64,000 nt of DNA, taken from the NCBI GenBank assembly GCA_013397455.1, contig VYZB01000118.1, forward strand, positions 978,548-1,042,547, written 5' to 3'. The notes beneath the pieces are model-generated. The model worked only from the letters and a program-made list of their open reading frames with translations. It was not told where the DNA came from and made no database searches. Positions 10,483-24,150 of the stretch are shown in pieces; position 1 is the first letter of the stretch, and each line of letters starts with the position of its first letter. Source of the DNA: Crotophaga sulcirostris. Lineage: Eukaryota; Chordata; Aves; Cuculiformes; Crotophagidae. Made by a program: the position numbers and the translations under genes.

Positions 10483-13400
10483 CCATAAAACTGCCAAGCT
10501 AATTACTCTGCTAGAGCCAGGGCAGTGCATGTTTGGTGTGTACACAGCACTGAGAGAGACCTTTGATTTTCTAATGTAATGTACATATGATAAACAGTTA
10601 GAAAATTATCTTTGGCAGAGAGGTTTATAGTGAAATGTAGCATATTTTGGCCAAGGTTGGTTTGGATCTCATTTTGTTACTTGCTAGGTAGTTCTGAATG
10701 AACAATGGAGATACTGTATAATACTAAGTGGGTCTAAGTGCTTTTCTTCTTTGGTTTCTATTGCCTTATGTCTTGTTTTATACAGAATTGAGAACCTAAT
10801 GTTCAGGTAGGATCACTAGCCCCTTTGATTTATGATTTCTTTCTCAAAAAGTAACCCAAAGGGTGAGTTTCTTTGCACCCTATTGCTAAGAAATTCAGTT
10901 TTAGGTAGAGGTAATATCAGCATGCTACTGAGCTAAGACAAAAAGAATTCCTTTCCGAGGTTAGAAGCAGAGTAACTTTACATGAATGCTAATGGCTTGT
11001 GTGGATGTACGTGGGAGTAAAATTTTGAAATAAAAATTAATGAAATGACAGAGAATAAATGTGTTTAATCAAATGGATGTCTCTTATTTCACTTACTAGT
11101 TCCACAGACGGGCTTCTGCATCTGTTCAAGAATTGTCTCAAATTGTCCTTGTCACAATAGATTCTAAAAAATTCATATGATTCCTTGCTTATCATTCCAT
11201 AGTGCAACATTTTTCAGTTTGCCAGAGCGAGTTTAATCTGGCTAACCTAACCATGGAGAAGACAAAAATGCTGCCAGTTGGCCATATTCAGTAGCTCGTA
11301 CAGATACCTTTGACAAGTCATTGGACGACACCAGAAAAATTCTGACAATGTTTTCTTTGGACAAATGCAGTCTTACGCGCCTCCCTCATCTGTTTCAGAG
11401 TTGATGAACAGAAAGGAGCAGTGCTCCAAAGTTCTGTTCATGTATGGAATATGTGGTGGAGTATGTATTTTTCTATTTTTCCAACTGAAAAGAGCAGTTT
11501 GTCCATGCAGTTAAAAGTATTGGAAATAATAGTATCTTTGCTTTTATAACAGAGAAATACCTGAAACCTCCAAGAGTAACTTGGAAGGTTACACTGCTCA
11601 CCCTCCAGTGCAGTAGTTGAACTTTTCACCATATATTTGGATCACAGGGAATGCATTTGCTGCAGCAGATGCAGGATAACCAGGGAGAGACTAAAGGGTG
11701 GGCAGATAGAAAGCAACCATGTGAGGGTGCTCAGCAAAACTCACCTCAGATTGAAAACCTTCTGCTTGCTTTTGCACAGCCAACTTAAGATCAAGTAGCA
11801 GAAATTCAGAAACATCAAATAGCCTGTTTCTACATTACTGAGGGAAGACAGCCATGGATACCATTTTTTTGCAGATAGGTATTTCTTGGACACCTAATTT
11901 TAGGAAATACATCCATGCTTCTCAGGATATTTTTTTTTCCCAATGCATTAAAATTTTGCTGGCTTCTTGTGCTTTTATGAATTTGAGCAGAGGCATAGTA
12001 CCTGAACAATTTGCAAAATTTGTCATCCGTTTTATGGGCTTTCATAAATTGTAACTGTTGCGTACATCAGCTTTTATAGCCTGTGCCTATATGGCTCAGC
12101 TGGTTCATTGTTAATATACATGTCTTACTATTTATATTACTTGGACTTTTGTGTGTGTTAATGAATTTTACAGCCAAAAAATGTAAAGTGGGAAAACAAG
12201 CAGAAAATGATTTTTTTCATTATAATTTTAGAAATCATGGGTTAATGTTCTTAAAGTACACCCAGTGCCAGCATCACTAAAAATGCAATCTTTCAATTGC
12301 TTGGCGTGGCGAAATTCTGAGTATAAACTCAAGCCACCTCATGGTGTCTTGATGGTGGATCTGAATACCTCCTTAGCTGTCAAGTTTGTGTGCTTGAACT
12401 ATGCTACAGTCATATAAATTGTATGTGTTAATTTATAGTAATGCTGGCAATATATTGGCCATATGTGAAGACTTAACAATTTTCTACTACTCATCAAGAA
12501 TCCATCCATTCACTTAAAAAGGGTGAACACTAGATAAAGATAGAGAATTTTACCTCTCTTTTATGCATCGCTTAGCTACTCAAGCTGAAAGTAAGCACAT
12601 TTATTTCCTCTTAAAGTTTCGTGTCTCCGCGTTCACACTTGACAAATAAATTTATGGTGCTTTAGTTAGACTAGTCACTTCTTTTATCCTGAGGAAAGTT
12701 ATTTTTTGTGTACGTTTTTCCTTTTATATGAGTGAATCCATAAATCCGTCAGGTATTTTGGCAAGATTTTTTGATGAGCCAGCCCATTAAGGACTAAGGG
12801 GCTAGATTTGCAGTAGTGCTCAGCACTGCTGAAAATCAAGTCCTTGGTTTATTCTGATGCTTTATCATTTATTTTTCCCTCTGTTCATTTGTTCTCCTGT
12901 ATAGCCTCCCCTCATGCTTTCTGTCACTTGTTTGTCCTTCTATCATATCTTGTTCATATCCTTAGGCTCATTTGAGCTTTTCGTTTCAGAAACTTTTCTT
13001 CTATTCCAGATGCTTTCTTTTCATATTTGGTGGCCTTCCTGTTTCTAAAGCCTTTCTTCCTTAAATCTTACCTATTATTGTAAATCATGTATACACAGAT
13101 TTCTACTCCATTTAACAGCAGTGATGATGTGCTTCATTTTTTTTATATTAAAAGCAATTGATTTTAGTCACAGATAGAATTATGTCACATCTCCTGAAGA
13201 ACAGGAATATGAAGTCATAATGAAATCAGAGGTTACTGAAGAATTGCACTCAAGGTTTGACAGAATCAGTTGATTAAAAAAATCAACAAAGACATAGTTA
13301 ATAATCACTTTGAAGTTACATATTTCAATTGGAGGAAAATAGGAAGGAAAGACTACTAGATTTGGAGATGTAGAGAAGTGGTCATAGATCAAAAAGCTAA

Positions 13401-16400
13401 ATTCATTGTGAATTGTTCTACACAATCAAGGACATTTCTCTGTTAATCAGGACAGTGCATAAACCTAGGATTTTCTGTAGGACATAGCAGTTTTGGTAAA
13501 AAGGCAAGGACTTTTAACAACAATTCTTAGCAGAGAAAATGAATTCTAGGAGAGTAAAGTATACTTAAAAACTTTGAAAAAAACCCGTAAAATGTAAATG
13601 TAAACTCTGGCTGGCATGCAACAAATCCATAGGGATTTTTATTATATTTTTGTGATTTGTATTTTTTTTAATATCTTCTTGTTCCCATTTGTATGTCTGT
13701 TCCCTCTGCTTTAAGTCCTTCTATTCATTTATCTGCACCTAGTGGGGTCAACAGCAGAACAGGATATATGTATGCACACCACTGCCAAACCCATTTGGAG
13801 AAGTCTGTTTACATCTTCCTTAAAGTCTAACTTATATCTGATTTTAACAGTATAAAATTGAATCACTGTATATTCTATTCTTTCATCCCTAATCTAAGGG
13901 CAGTAAGGGAATTTAGGGGACTGAGGTAAATATGAGGGGCAGTAATACTGCAATATAGCATATTGTCATAAAATCTTCCATTAAGTGTAAACATTGTAAA
14001 TATTATAATAGTTCTGCAAAAAAAAAAGTCTGAGAATTTCAGTATGTTATAGGCAGTTAGGTCAAATGTTACATTTACAAGAAAAAAATTGAAAGAAAAA
14101 ATACAGATATAAATCAGAGTTTTATTACATTGCAACAAATATACATGTAACTTTTATGAGAATATGGTGAAAGGAAAGCAGCTACTGGAAATCCTGAATA
14201 ACAAAAAAATAACAAAGAAGAAATTAATAACAAATGGTACTGAAATATAAAGTGCAGAAATATTACTCGTCTCTCATTTATGTCCATCAAAATTATAGGT
14301 TGATAAAGCTTCTTGTTTCCATACATCCATTAAAAGTACACAATAATCTTAGAATTATTAATAATTATTTTAGAAAAAAATGCACCTGATTTCAGTTGGA
14401 ATAAAACATGTTATGCAGCATAACTTGCTAGTGACCTGAGAAGCAAAACTTCTGTTAAATAAAGGTGCTAGAGATTTGGAAAAGAAAAAACTTGTCAACA
14501 GTGGTTGTATGTTCTATTACTAAGGGAAGAAAAGTTTTCTAAAGTTTATAATCTGCTCAACAAGTCAAAGAATACTATTAAAACAGATTTTTTTAGCTCA
14601 TTTGCATCTGTGTATATAAATTAGGATTATTCATTTATATTACATATACAAATCATGTCCTGGATTTTTACAGTGCTATTTGCCCTAATATACAGAACTT
14701 TTGTAATACTATACTTTTACTAGGTGTACAGCTATACAGATTGCTCTAGCATTAAAGTAAGTGCAACTACTTGCACAAGCAAGTAAATCCTTACTTTAAA
14801 AGAAAGAGTTTTATTTTTAAATGAAAATAAATAATGCTTTTACACAAAGAGAGTGAGTATTTGAATATGTGCTATTTATCTAAAGTGAAATTACCCATAA
14901 TAAAATGAAGCAAAGATTTCCTAAATCCTTCTTTCCTGCAATTAAGCATCTTCTGGCAAAATGTGAATGTATTTTCAAGTATTTAAAAGTAAAATGCTGA
15001 ATCTTGTCCTTGAACATTATTTTTATAAAATCCCAGTTCCTCAGCTGTCATAAATTGTTATTGGTGAAACTGCATAAAAAATCTAGAGGGAAGCTCTATG
15101 TTTGTCCATACGGAATATAAAAAGAATTATCGGGCAGGACATTCCTTAGCATAAAAATGCCCTTATCCATTCATTGTGTAGAAAACCTATTAAAATGTAT
15201 ATTTGTCAGGGAACCAGGTGGCAATATGGGTTGTTCATAATGGAATACAGAAGGGTTTTACCTGTCAGTTAACAGATTTGAATGCAGCTCAGTTCGATCT
15301 CCTTAGAGATTTTGGAGCAACATGGGCTGAGACAGTGGGAGGTCCCTCAGGTAATAGATCCCCCATGAACAAACAGGTTAATGCGGCTGTCCCCAGCAAG
15401 AGTTCTTAGCCTACTGAAAATAAAACAATTCAGTTGAAAGACTTCGGTAGTTACAGGAGAAAAACAGAAATAGAGAGATGCAAGAGTAATAAGACAATCC
15501 AAAATGGGTGAAAATATTCAGGTTTTAAATACCAACATTTATAAAATGTATGGGGTTTTTTTTAACTGTAACATCATTCCATGACTATTAGGAAGTAAGA
15601 AAGAGAATGACATGACAAAAGCAGAGTGGCTGAGAATCAAATACTTAAGAGGATCTAAATTGTGGTCCCTGCTTACAAATGAAACAGCAGGTCTTTATAT
15701 TTAAAATATATTTTGCTTTAAATTATATAATCTGCAAAAAGTTGGGATGCAGAATTACAGGCTCCACGCAGTTTGCATACGACTGGAAGGCTTGACCCTG
15801 TCCACACCATGAGAAGTTATTGGAATGATCGCCCTAAAACCTATGCTGATACATGTAATCTGTGTCCTGCAATTGCATCCATAGATTTACATCCCTCTAA
15901 GATGCTCTTGTGTTTGATTTGGAAAACCATCTGAACTGTATAAATAAAAGGTAAGCTTAATGTCTCAATAGAAAGTCAAAATCTTCACTAAACATGTAAA
16001 CAAGACTAGTACCTGGAATTGTTTTTAACTGGGTGCCACTTCAACTACATAACAACTTGTTAGAGACAAATTAAAAGTGCTTCTGTTTCTAATGCCTGCA
16101 ATTTTCTTAAGGCTTTTGTTCTTTCATCTTAATACAGGGGGTTAAAGGATGCAGTTTAGTTTCTGCTATGGATTACAGAGAAGCACACTTGAATAATGCT
16201 TCAAGAACCATTCTGTGCTGTTTCTTTTACATATGCTGAGGAAGAAATAGATAGTCCTTACAAGTCCTCCACTCTGGTATTCAAAATTTAAGTTAGCCTT
16301 TGATTAATCCTTTGTTTGCTTATAATTTTACCAAAGTTTATTCAAATCTTAGCTGAATTCTTTTCTGCTGGAAATCTACACTAAGTCACAGATTTCTAGG

Positions 16401-17847
16401 GCTGGCATTACAGTCAGATTTGTGCTAGAAAAAACTATTCTATTCCATCAGTTATTGGCTAATTATTTATAAAAATATGATCAGAGTTTGCTCTCTGAAT
16501 AAAGCTGTTCTCCTTTACTGGAAAATAATTTGGTAATGACAGCCCTTTCTAGGACATATTGCTGCTTAAGAGAAACTGATGCAGCTGCCACAGAAGTGAC
16601 TCAAACAGACAGTCTGGAAACAGCAAGCTGCTTATAAGCAGCTTCTGAAATGTAAATACATATATATGAAAAAATTATAATTGGCTGTGCAACAGCTGTA
16701 AGGAATTATATGAGACCTCACATTCGCTATATATTTCAAACATTAAAGAGAACAATACAATGTTAACAAAGAAACATGAAAACAGCATATGTTTACAAAG
16801 TATAGTCTTATTGCTGTGTCATTATCTGCACAAGCTGTGTCAACAAAAGATTACACAGTTAGAAAGTATAAATATATTTTGTATTCTAATTTACTTCTCT
16901 GTATTTTTTTCTTTAATGGAGAAAGTCAGTAAATTTATAGAAAGAACAAGGCTCCCAAATCTAACAGTTTCAGTAAGCCAAAACTTGTAATTTAAGACAG
17001 TGATAGAGTCTTTCAAGGACAGGATTAGACATAATTCTGATCAAGCTATTTTCCACAGACCTAGGCTAGAGAAAATCTCATCTGTCTCCCACTAACAGGA
17101 GTTATATGCTTTTGTTTTCTTTATGAAAAGGGTAAAGAGAGGGTCTTGCAATTTATGGACAGATATTGCTATTTTGGAGGTAAGAATGTTATTCACGTAG
17201 TTTCTAGAGGAAACATAATTTGCCTCTCTTTTTCTAATGTAGTTTTTAGGAAGGTTAATGTTCGCAAAGTAGAAAGGTTTACTGCTGAGTAGAAATTGCA
17301 AAAGAATATTTAGCAGGTAGTTTAGAAATCTAGTATGTTTTATGCATTGCAGGAAGAAAAAAGCATGTCAATCCAGCTGCTAATACCAGATGACAGAACT
17401 ATTATTGATTACTTTAGGAGTCTTTGAATTATGTTGCAGATTCCAACACTGCTGGGTAACACAGAGCCATCTGAAAAGCATGAATGTGGAGGCTGTTTTG
17501 CTTGTGTTTCGGTGAATGACAGCGCTGTGGGGGCAATACCTTTCACAGTACTTGAGAAATGCAGAAGCTTCGTTTAAGCAAGTCTACCTTCTGATATCAG
17601 TAGAAAGATACAGCGGCTTCCAGAGGCAATATAAAGTAAAGCTAAAATAAGTCACTCTTTCAGGATGTCGTCCTTGGCCCTTACCAGAATCACTGGAGAT
17701 AAAAGCATGTGCAAAGGCATAGAATTCAATTGCATTTCAGAAGATGTTACTGTGTAAATCTCATGCTTTCTTACCCTCCAGAGCAAAACCAAGATACCTG
17801 TAGTATCCTGGTATGAACCTGGTAAGACCTGGACAGCTTGGGCAGAA
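10483..17847. other. Intergenic DNA, no gene recognised
   Basis: This is AT-rich sequence between NDUFA4 and PHF14. Open frames are short and have no recognisable similarity. The only segment with coding-like texture is 15203-15409, which contains an exon-like interval with splice-like borders (see findings). I see no CR1 copy, CpG cluster or RNA gene here. Confidence 0.6.
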
Positions 17848-18520
17848 CACAGAATCATAAGATGTTTTTGGTTGGAAGGGACCTTAAGGACCATGTAGTC
17901 CCATCCCCTTTGCTGTGGGCAGGGACAACTTCCACTAGGTCATGTTGCTCAAATCCTCATCCAGCCTGGCCCTGAACACCTCCAGGGATGGGGCATCCAC
18001 GACTTCTCTGGGCAACCTGTGTCAGTGCCTCACCAACCTCACGGTAAAAAATTTCTTCCTAATATCTGTTCTAAATCTACCCTCTTTCAGCTTGAAACTG
18101 TTACCCCTTATCCTATCACTACACTCCCTGACAAAGAGTCCCTCCCCATCTTTCCTGCAAGCCCCCTTTAAGTACTGGAAGGCTGCTCTAAGGTCTCCCT
18201 GGAGCCTTCTCTTCTTTAGGCTAAACCTGACTCTCTCGGCCTGTCCTCATATGGGGAGTGCTCCAGCCCTCTGATCATCTTTGTGGCCTCCTCTGGACTC
18301 ACTCTACATCCATCCTATGCTGAGGATACCAGAACTGAACGTAGGACTCCTGGTGAGGCCTCATGAGAGCAGAGCAGAGCAAAGGGGGAGAATCACCTCC
18401 GTTGATCTGCTGGTCACACTTCTTTTGATGCAGCCCAGGATACAGTTGGCTTTCTGGGCTGCAAACACCCATTGCTGGCTCATGTTGAGCTTCTCACCCA
18501 CCAGCACCCCCAAGTCCTTC
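17848..18520 (-). mobile_element. CR1 LINE, 3' fragment (copy 4)
   Basis: On the plus strand the segment begins with the reverse complement of the CR1 terminus (ACAGAATCATAAGATG) and continues through GGTTGGAAGGGACCTTAAGG. It runs up to ACCAGCACCCCCAAGTCCTT near 18500-18520, so the element is inserted in minus orientation. It is about 670 bases long and 5'-truncated. Two plus-strand open frames of 80-110 codons here are antisense shadows of the element. Confidence 0.92.
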
Positions 18521-21500
18521 ATCTAATAATATCTTGTTTCTTGTAACTCTCACATAATTTGTGCTGTGCAAGAACATTAGTCTTGAGGTTCCTCCTAAGA
18601 GGGCTGTGATGTCAGACACTGCAAGGACGGATCAGTTTTGCAAGCAGAATGATTTTGCAGACAGTGCCATTTATAACTGAGGAAAACTATTAATATCTTG
18701 GTAGTGATTTAAACCTTTTCCCGGTTTTGCCACCTTAAGTGCAGTTTAGACATAAACAAAATCTGTGCGGAAGGGCATAGTGTCAGGTTCTCGTAAAGAA
18801 GCAAGTAGTGGATCTCCAAGCCAATTATGATATCTCCAGTTATCACATTCACTTGAATCATTAGTACTTTATGCAGATAACTTCTAATGTAGTGGAAATC
18901 CAGTCCCAGCTTGCCTCCTGTCTGGGTTTTAGTCACTAAATATATACTGTACTCACACTACCAGGGAGAAAGGAGATTGACCATGTTTCAGCCTGGATAC
19001 AGACTGAAGTTCTGCATTGTACTCTTACATATCTGCCACAAATTTTGAGAAATGGCATTTGTTGTTATTACTTATATTTATCTACATTAGTACAAAACTC
19101 AAGGTTCCTTTTCCAAGAATACAAAGTATTCCATGATCTCTCTTTAATAAATCATAAAAACTTTATCAAAAGGTGCATGAAAATAACTGCTTTGGCTACT
19201 CTTGAGTTTTACTTGTGGTTTTTTTTGAAACATCTGTCCTGTTTAAAATACTGTTATGTACCACTTACACAAAGAAGTAGTATTCTCGTATTATCCTTTC
19301 TTTAAATACAGTTTCATTTAAATGTGGGGAATTGTATTACTGAGCCCATCATCCTCCTTTGAAGGTTATATACAGTATATCCATAAGATTCACATTGTGT
19401 GATTGCATGAAATATATATACATGTAATAAGACTTCTGAGCAGGAATTTCTTATTTTATTTTACTAGACTGCAGTGAAAATGATCTGAAAGGGAAAACTG
19501 CAGCATATCTTGCTGGTTTTTTTTATATGTACCAAGACATAAAAAATTTTCTTTGAGAACAATGAGAACATGAGAGTCAGCAAATTTAATTAAAAAGGAG
19601 TGTCATAAAGTACTTTCTTTTTGTTCCTGTGAAATGCTGTTTTCATCTTACATCACACAAGAAATCAGATTAAAGACAACAGAATGTTCTGTTTGTTTAC
19701 TTGCGTGTTCCAGAACATCCTTCGTCCAAAAAAATTTGACTCCTGTCTTTCACTAGCCTATCTGCCTGACTACTTACAAGCTTGTATACTTTGAGATATT
19801 ACTCCATTGATGCTGTCTCTGCCCATCTGTTTTTCCTCTTTGGGACTTGCCCTTAAGAAACGCCTCCTTCAGGCTGCCATCCCTATTTAAGAGGACATAA
19901 GCATAACATGAACACTTGTGTGAAAGAACTGTCTAAACAAACACATGGAATACTCCTAAAGCATTTAAGCACCCAATACTCTTGTCTTTTCTCCATGCAA
20001 TGCAGAACAGATGTGGATGAAATTAATTAATTTTAAAGTGGGTATCTTTTGCAAGCATAATTTAAAATGCTGTGTAGCTTTCTGTCAGATCAGAATCTGG
20101 TTGACTGTATGGTTGGGTAATTGCAAAGAAAGGCACATTTTCAGTATCAGAATGTTGTTCCTGCTAAATTTCAGAGACTGTAACAAACAAGCTTCTCAAA
20201 GCTCCTCTATTATTTTCTAAAATTAGGGTACTGTCTGTTAAATAATTTAAATACAGGGTTTCTGCTATTTCCCCCTATAATTGTCACAGTATAATATGCA
20301 TACTTAATCTTGTATAAGCCTAAAAATTATTATTGCTATAGGATGATATTTAGCATACAAATAACTTCATGGAAGATGGAGCAGAATCTCCTAACTAGAA
20401 GTCTTGCCTGTGCTTGGGACTGGAGATGTTAAAATCTCTTCAGGATCTTCAGTTTATGAACCATGACAATGATAAGATTTCCTCTCCATGCACTGCCACT
20501 ATATCCTTCAAAACTAAGTATTTACCTAATGCCAAACTAGGTTTCAAAATAATGCAGATTTTTTATTTTTTTTTTTTTAAAAAAGGCTGTGTTTTTCACA
20601 TGGAACAGGCCATCCCTCTAAATGTCTAGCTCAGCAGTATGACAATATGGAAGAAAAATCTGCTTCTTTTTCAGAACTGCTGCAGCTACAGGATTCATCC
20701 CAGTTCTCAAGAAATACTTGAAATTGAGACTGTTCTGTAAAATATATGTTAGCACTATTATTTCTTAAAGATGTATGTCATTAAATATTTGTTTCACAGT
20801 AGCTTGCAAAACACAATTACACAGAGACTTTTGTCCAGCTCTAATGGGACTGGGGGCTCTACCATCATTTAGAAAGGTAAAATTTCCCTGACTTGCAAAA
20901 TCATTTCTCCTTCCTGCATCTGTTTTCAGAAACTTGTGCTTCTTGCAAAGCAATGAATAGTTGCAGACCGTAAGACTGGCCTTCATTGTAGTCTGTTTTC
21001 TCCCCAACCACAGAATGAGATAAGATCCATCAGTTCTTGGTGCACTTTACAGGCAAAGTGCCAATACTTTTGCCATATGCTGCCAGCAGGGTAGCTTAAG
21101 AAAGACAAGTCTTGGTGACTTTTTCTTTTCTAAAAAACAAAAAAAAATGTATATGTGTCTTGATAAAGTAGAACTCTAACATAATAGAATGCCTTTTCTT
21201 TTGCAATAAATTGAATCTTCAATCAGCTGAAATTTTTAAAATATATTTTTTCAAGGAAAAATGCACAATTTGGCAAAGACAGATTAAAACCAGATTAGTT
21301 TCTATAAAATCTCTGATGATATAGGATGTCTTCTGCATCTTTGCTACACATCGTGCTAATCAGTGAAATAATTAATATTAGAAAAAGAGGACAATTGATT
21401 CCTAAATGTCACAATTACATGTAACAGAAAACATTAAAAGTAGTTATTTCCTTTCTTTATTGCTTACTGGCTTTATTATTTCATTATACTTTTTCATGCA

Positions 21501-22679
21501 AATCCAAACCAGGTCAGCTTAGTGTCTTTTGTAAGGAAACTATAGAAGCCCCTTCAGTAGAAATTATTTTATAGCAATTCACAAATATTTTTGTCAGTAT
21601 AGCTGAAGCATCTTTTGTCCTTAGCAAGACCAAAACAAGATTGTATTGGAAAAGTTTATGTGAGAAGGGCCACTGGCACTCACATTCAAAGTAATTATTC
21701 TTGTGAAATTAATTAACTTTTCTTTTTTAAATCCAAGCCCTTAGAACACTTCCCATTAGTAACAGCAGGTCTGAGCTTTTTATGTTCATTGTGGCAGATG
21801 TTCTTCACATCCCAGATATTTTCAAAACAACAGAATGGTTTGATGGATGAAAGGCTGCATCGGGAAAAGTGTATCAGTCAGCATCATTAAAAGCCTGAGC
21901 CAGAGCCCACTGAAATCAGTGGGAATCACTGGCTTATGTTCACATTTTTCATATCTTGTTAAGAGGGAGTGAGTCTTGATTATTAAAAAAGAATTGAACG
22001 ACCTTGTATTGCACATAATTGCTTTCTCCAACAGTAAGGAAGAGAAAGGCTGTATTGGTGCAAGAATCTGCCATTGCACATACAAATGGCTGGGTTTGTA
22101 ACCCCAAGAGGCTTGTAGGCTTGCACAGTGGCTACCAGGTGGCAAACCCCTTGGGGAGTCTGGATAGACTCCTAAGAAGTGCTGCTAGGGGTACACCAAT
22201 TGGTGCACCAATACTATTGACAAAAGGAAGAACATTTAAGCAAACAAGAAGGAAGCTAAAGATTAAGGCTTCTATGATAGTATGCTGCAAGATGCTTCCT
22301 GCACCCCTTGGGATTAGGGCAAAAGGTGGGAAGACAGATTTTTACTACCCTGATTGGATAGTATAAGTAGGAAGAATGCACATTCATCACAAATTGAGTA
22401 CGATTTCAGAATAAAGGAAGTATTTGATCTGGAATTCTTCTGAATGAGGTGTCAGGGAGCTGCAGGAGGGAGTTGCTCCATAAGGGAAGGTGAAAGAGGA
22501 GCTGGTGCTGACAGCAAGGCAGGGAGGGCACAGTACCAAGGCCCAAAGAAGAGCAGAGCTCTGATGATGGTAACTGAACTTACTGCTGAATTGTTCTTCT
22601 CTAACAGTGACCAAGTATTTACCCAGTATTCCTACAAAGGCAGCAAATCTCAAAAAAAAAATTCCACACTTCTTGTGCT
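18521..22679. other. Intergenic DNA, no gene recognised
   Basis: This is AT-rich sequence with short frames only. A 115-codon plus-strand frame at 22019-22366 is the longest and lies just before the LINE relic; I do not recognise it. A short inverted repeat CCCACTGA-AA-TCAGTGGG is at 21906-21923 and overlapping palindromes are at 22194-22211. A T13A6 tract is at 20566-20584. Confidence 0.55.
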
Positions 22680-23774
22680 GTACTTCAAAAGGGACATACA
22701 GAAAACAAGGAAGCTTCTTAAGGAGATATATGAAAGGGGTAGTTCAAGGAATTAAATTCTCATAGGCATGTAAGCTACTGGAGAAGACTATACTGGAATC
22801 ACATCATTAGTGCTTATCACCTATGGAAATGACAGAGAAAATATAAAAGAAAGCTGAAATCACTTTCCAGCAAAGTCAAGGAGACTACTATAAACAGGAA
22901 GGAATCCTTCAAATTGTATTTAAAACAAGAAAATAAAAAGTATCATAAGCTCAAATGAATTAAATGTAAAAATATGATCAGTTAGGCAGAATGGAAAAAG
23001 AATCTGAGAATCTACAAGATAAAAGAATCAAAATTAGTACTAAGTCATATTTCAAACAGCAAAAACCATGCCAGCTTTCATTGGGCCAGTGGATGATTTG
23101 TAAAAAACGTGTGTGTATTTAGGGGTATGAAGTCTTTCAATCATTTTTTTCTGTGGAAAAGAAACAAAGATACTCCTATGCTAAAGTGCTGTTCTCTGGG
23201 GGAAGAGAGCTCAGTAAACAATCTATATGAATTTAAAGTAATTGTGGAAGCAGCTACAGATAAAATATTAAGGAAAAAAGATAGAAGGTTCTGATAAAAT
23301 ACTAGGAAACTGCCACAATCATAAAAACTCTGAAAGAACTCAGGTGTTAAACAGTTCCGCTACTAATGGTGCAAGCTCTTATTCGACTGGGCAGTAAATA
23401 AAATAGCAGATGAAATTCCATCTAGATAAATGTAAAGGAAGTGAAATACAGTGTAGATAAATGTAAAAAAACCTGTTTCTCAGGAAAAGCAATTGTAGGT
23501 TTGCAAATAAAATGATGGATTCTGAGTTGACTGTTTCCACATAGGAACATGACCTTGGGATTATGACAGTTTTATGGAAGTGGCAGTACAGTGCAGTCAA
23601 TGCTCACTCCATGTCCCAAGAAAATAAAAAAGCCCTAAAAATTACAAGGAAAGCTACAGAGAACAAACCAGAAAACATTATTATTCAACTGAGTAAATGC
23701 ACTACTTGCCTGCCTTTCAGTGCTGTCCTCTGATTACAGAAAGACTACATATAAAGACTAGAAAAGATTCACAG
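22680..23774 (+). mobile_element. Ancient CR1/L2-type LINE relic, left part
   Basis: This is a badly decayed non-LTR retrotransposon reverse transcriptase segment. Translation in broken frames gives QMKFHLDKCK at 23407-23436, matching the WxMxFxxxKC block that follows the catalytic domain in CR1-clade enzymes. It then gives EHDLGI at 23545-23562, matching the EKDLGV block, with a spacing normal for the family. Stop codons and frameshifts interrupt it, so it is inactive. The portion before about 23370 is assigned only tentatively as continuous with it. It is interrupted on the right by a younger CR1 in the opposite orientation and resumes after 24150. Confidence 0.65.
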
Positions 23775-24150
23775 CATCATAGAATCATAGAATGGTTTTG
23801 GTTGGAAGGGACCTTAAAGATCATCTAGTTCTAACCCCCCTGCCATGGGCAGTCCTTGGAAGGTGTCCTACCTTCCACTAGATCAGCCTCCTCACATCCT
23901 CATTCCCAGCTGGGCTTGACCACCTCTAGGGATGGGGCTTCTATGACTTCTCTGGGCAACCCGTTTCAGTGTCTCACCACCCTAACAGTAAAAACTTTCT
24001 TCCTAATATCTAATCTAAATCTACCTTCTTTCCACTTAAAACCGTTACTCCTTAGCCTATCACTGCACTCCCTGATAAAAAGTCCCTCTCCATACTTCAT
24101 GTAGGCCTCCTTTAAGTACTGGAAGGCTGCTATAAGGTCTCCCTTTCTCT
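23775..24150 (-). mobile_element. CR1 LINE, 3' fragment nested in an older LINE (copy 5)
   Basis: The plus strand starts with ATCATAGAATCATAGAATGG, the reverse complement of the CR1 end repeat. It continues in typical order to TACTGGAAGGCTGCTATAAG and stops near 24150. It is about 375 bases, 5'-truncated and in minus orientation. The sequences on both sides belong to one older plus-strand LINE, so this insertion is the younger event. Confidence 0.92.

Noticed and set aside
12085..12130. Possible tRNA A box (TGGCTCAGCTGG)
   Set aside because: No B box follows at the required distance and no cloverleaf can be folded.
17942..18526. Plus-strand frames of 110 and 81 codons
   Set aside because: They are antisense shadows of a minus-oriented CR1 copy.
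20566..20584. T-tract followed directly by A-tract, also at 35885-35903 and 55175-55195
   Set aside because: Simple homopolymer junctions are common in AT-rich DNA; three in 64 kb with different lengths and contexts do not indicate a family.
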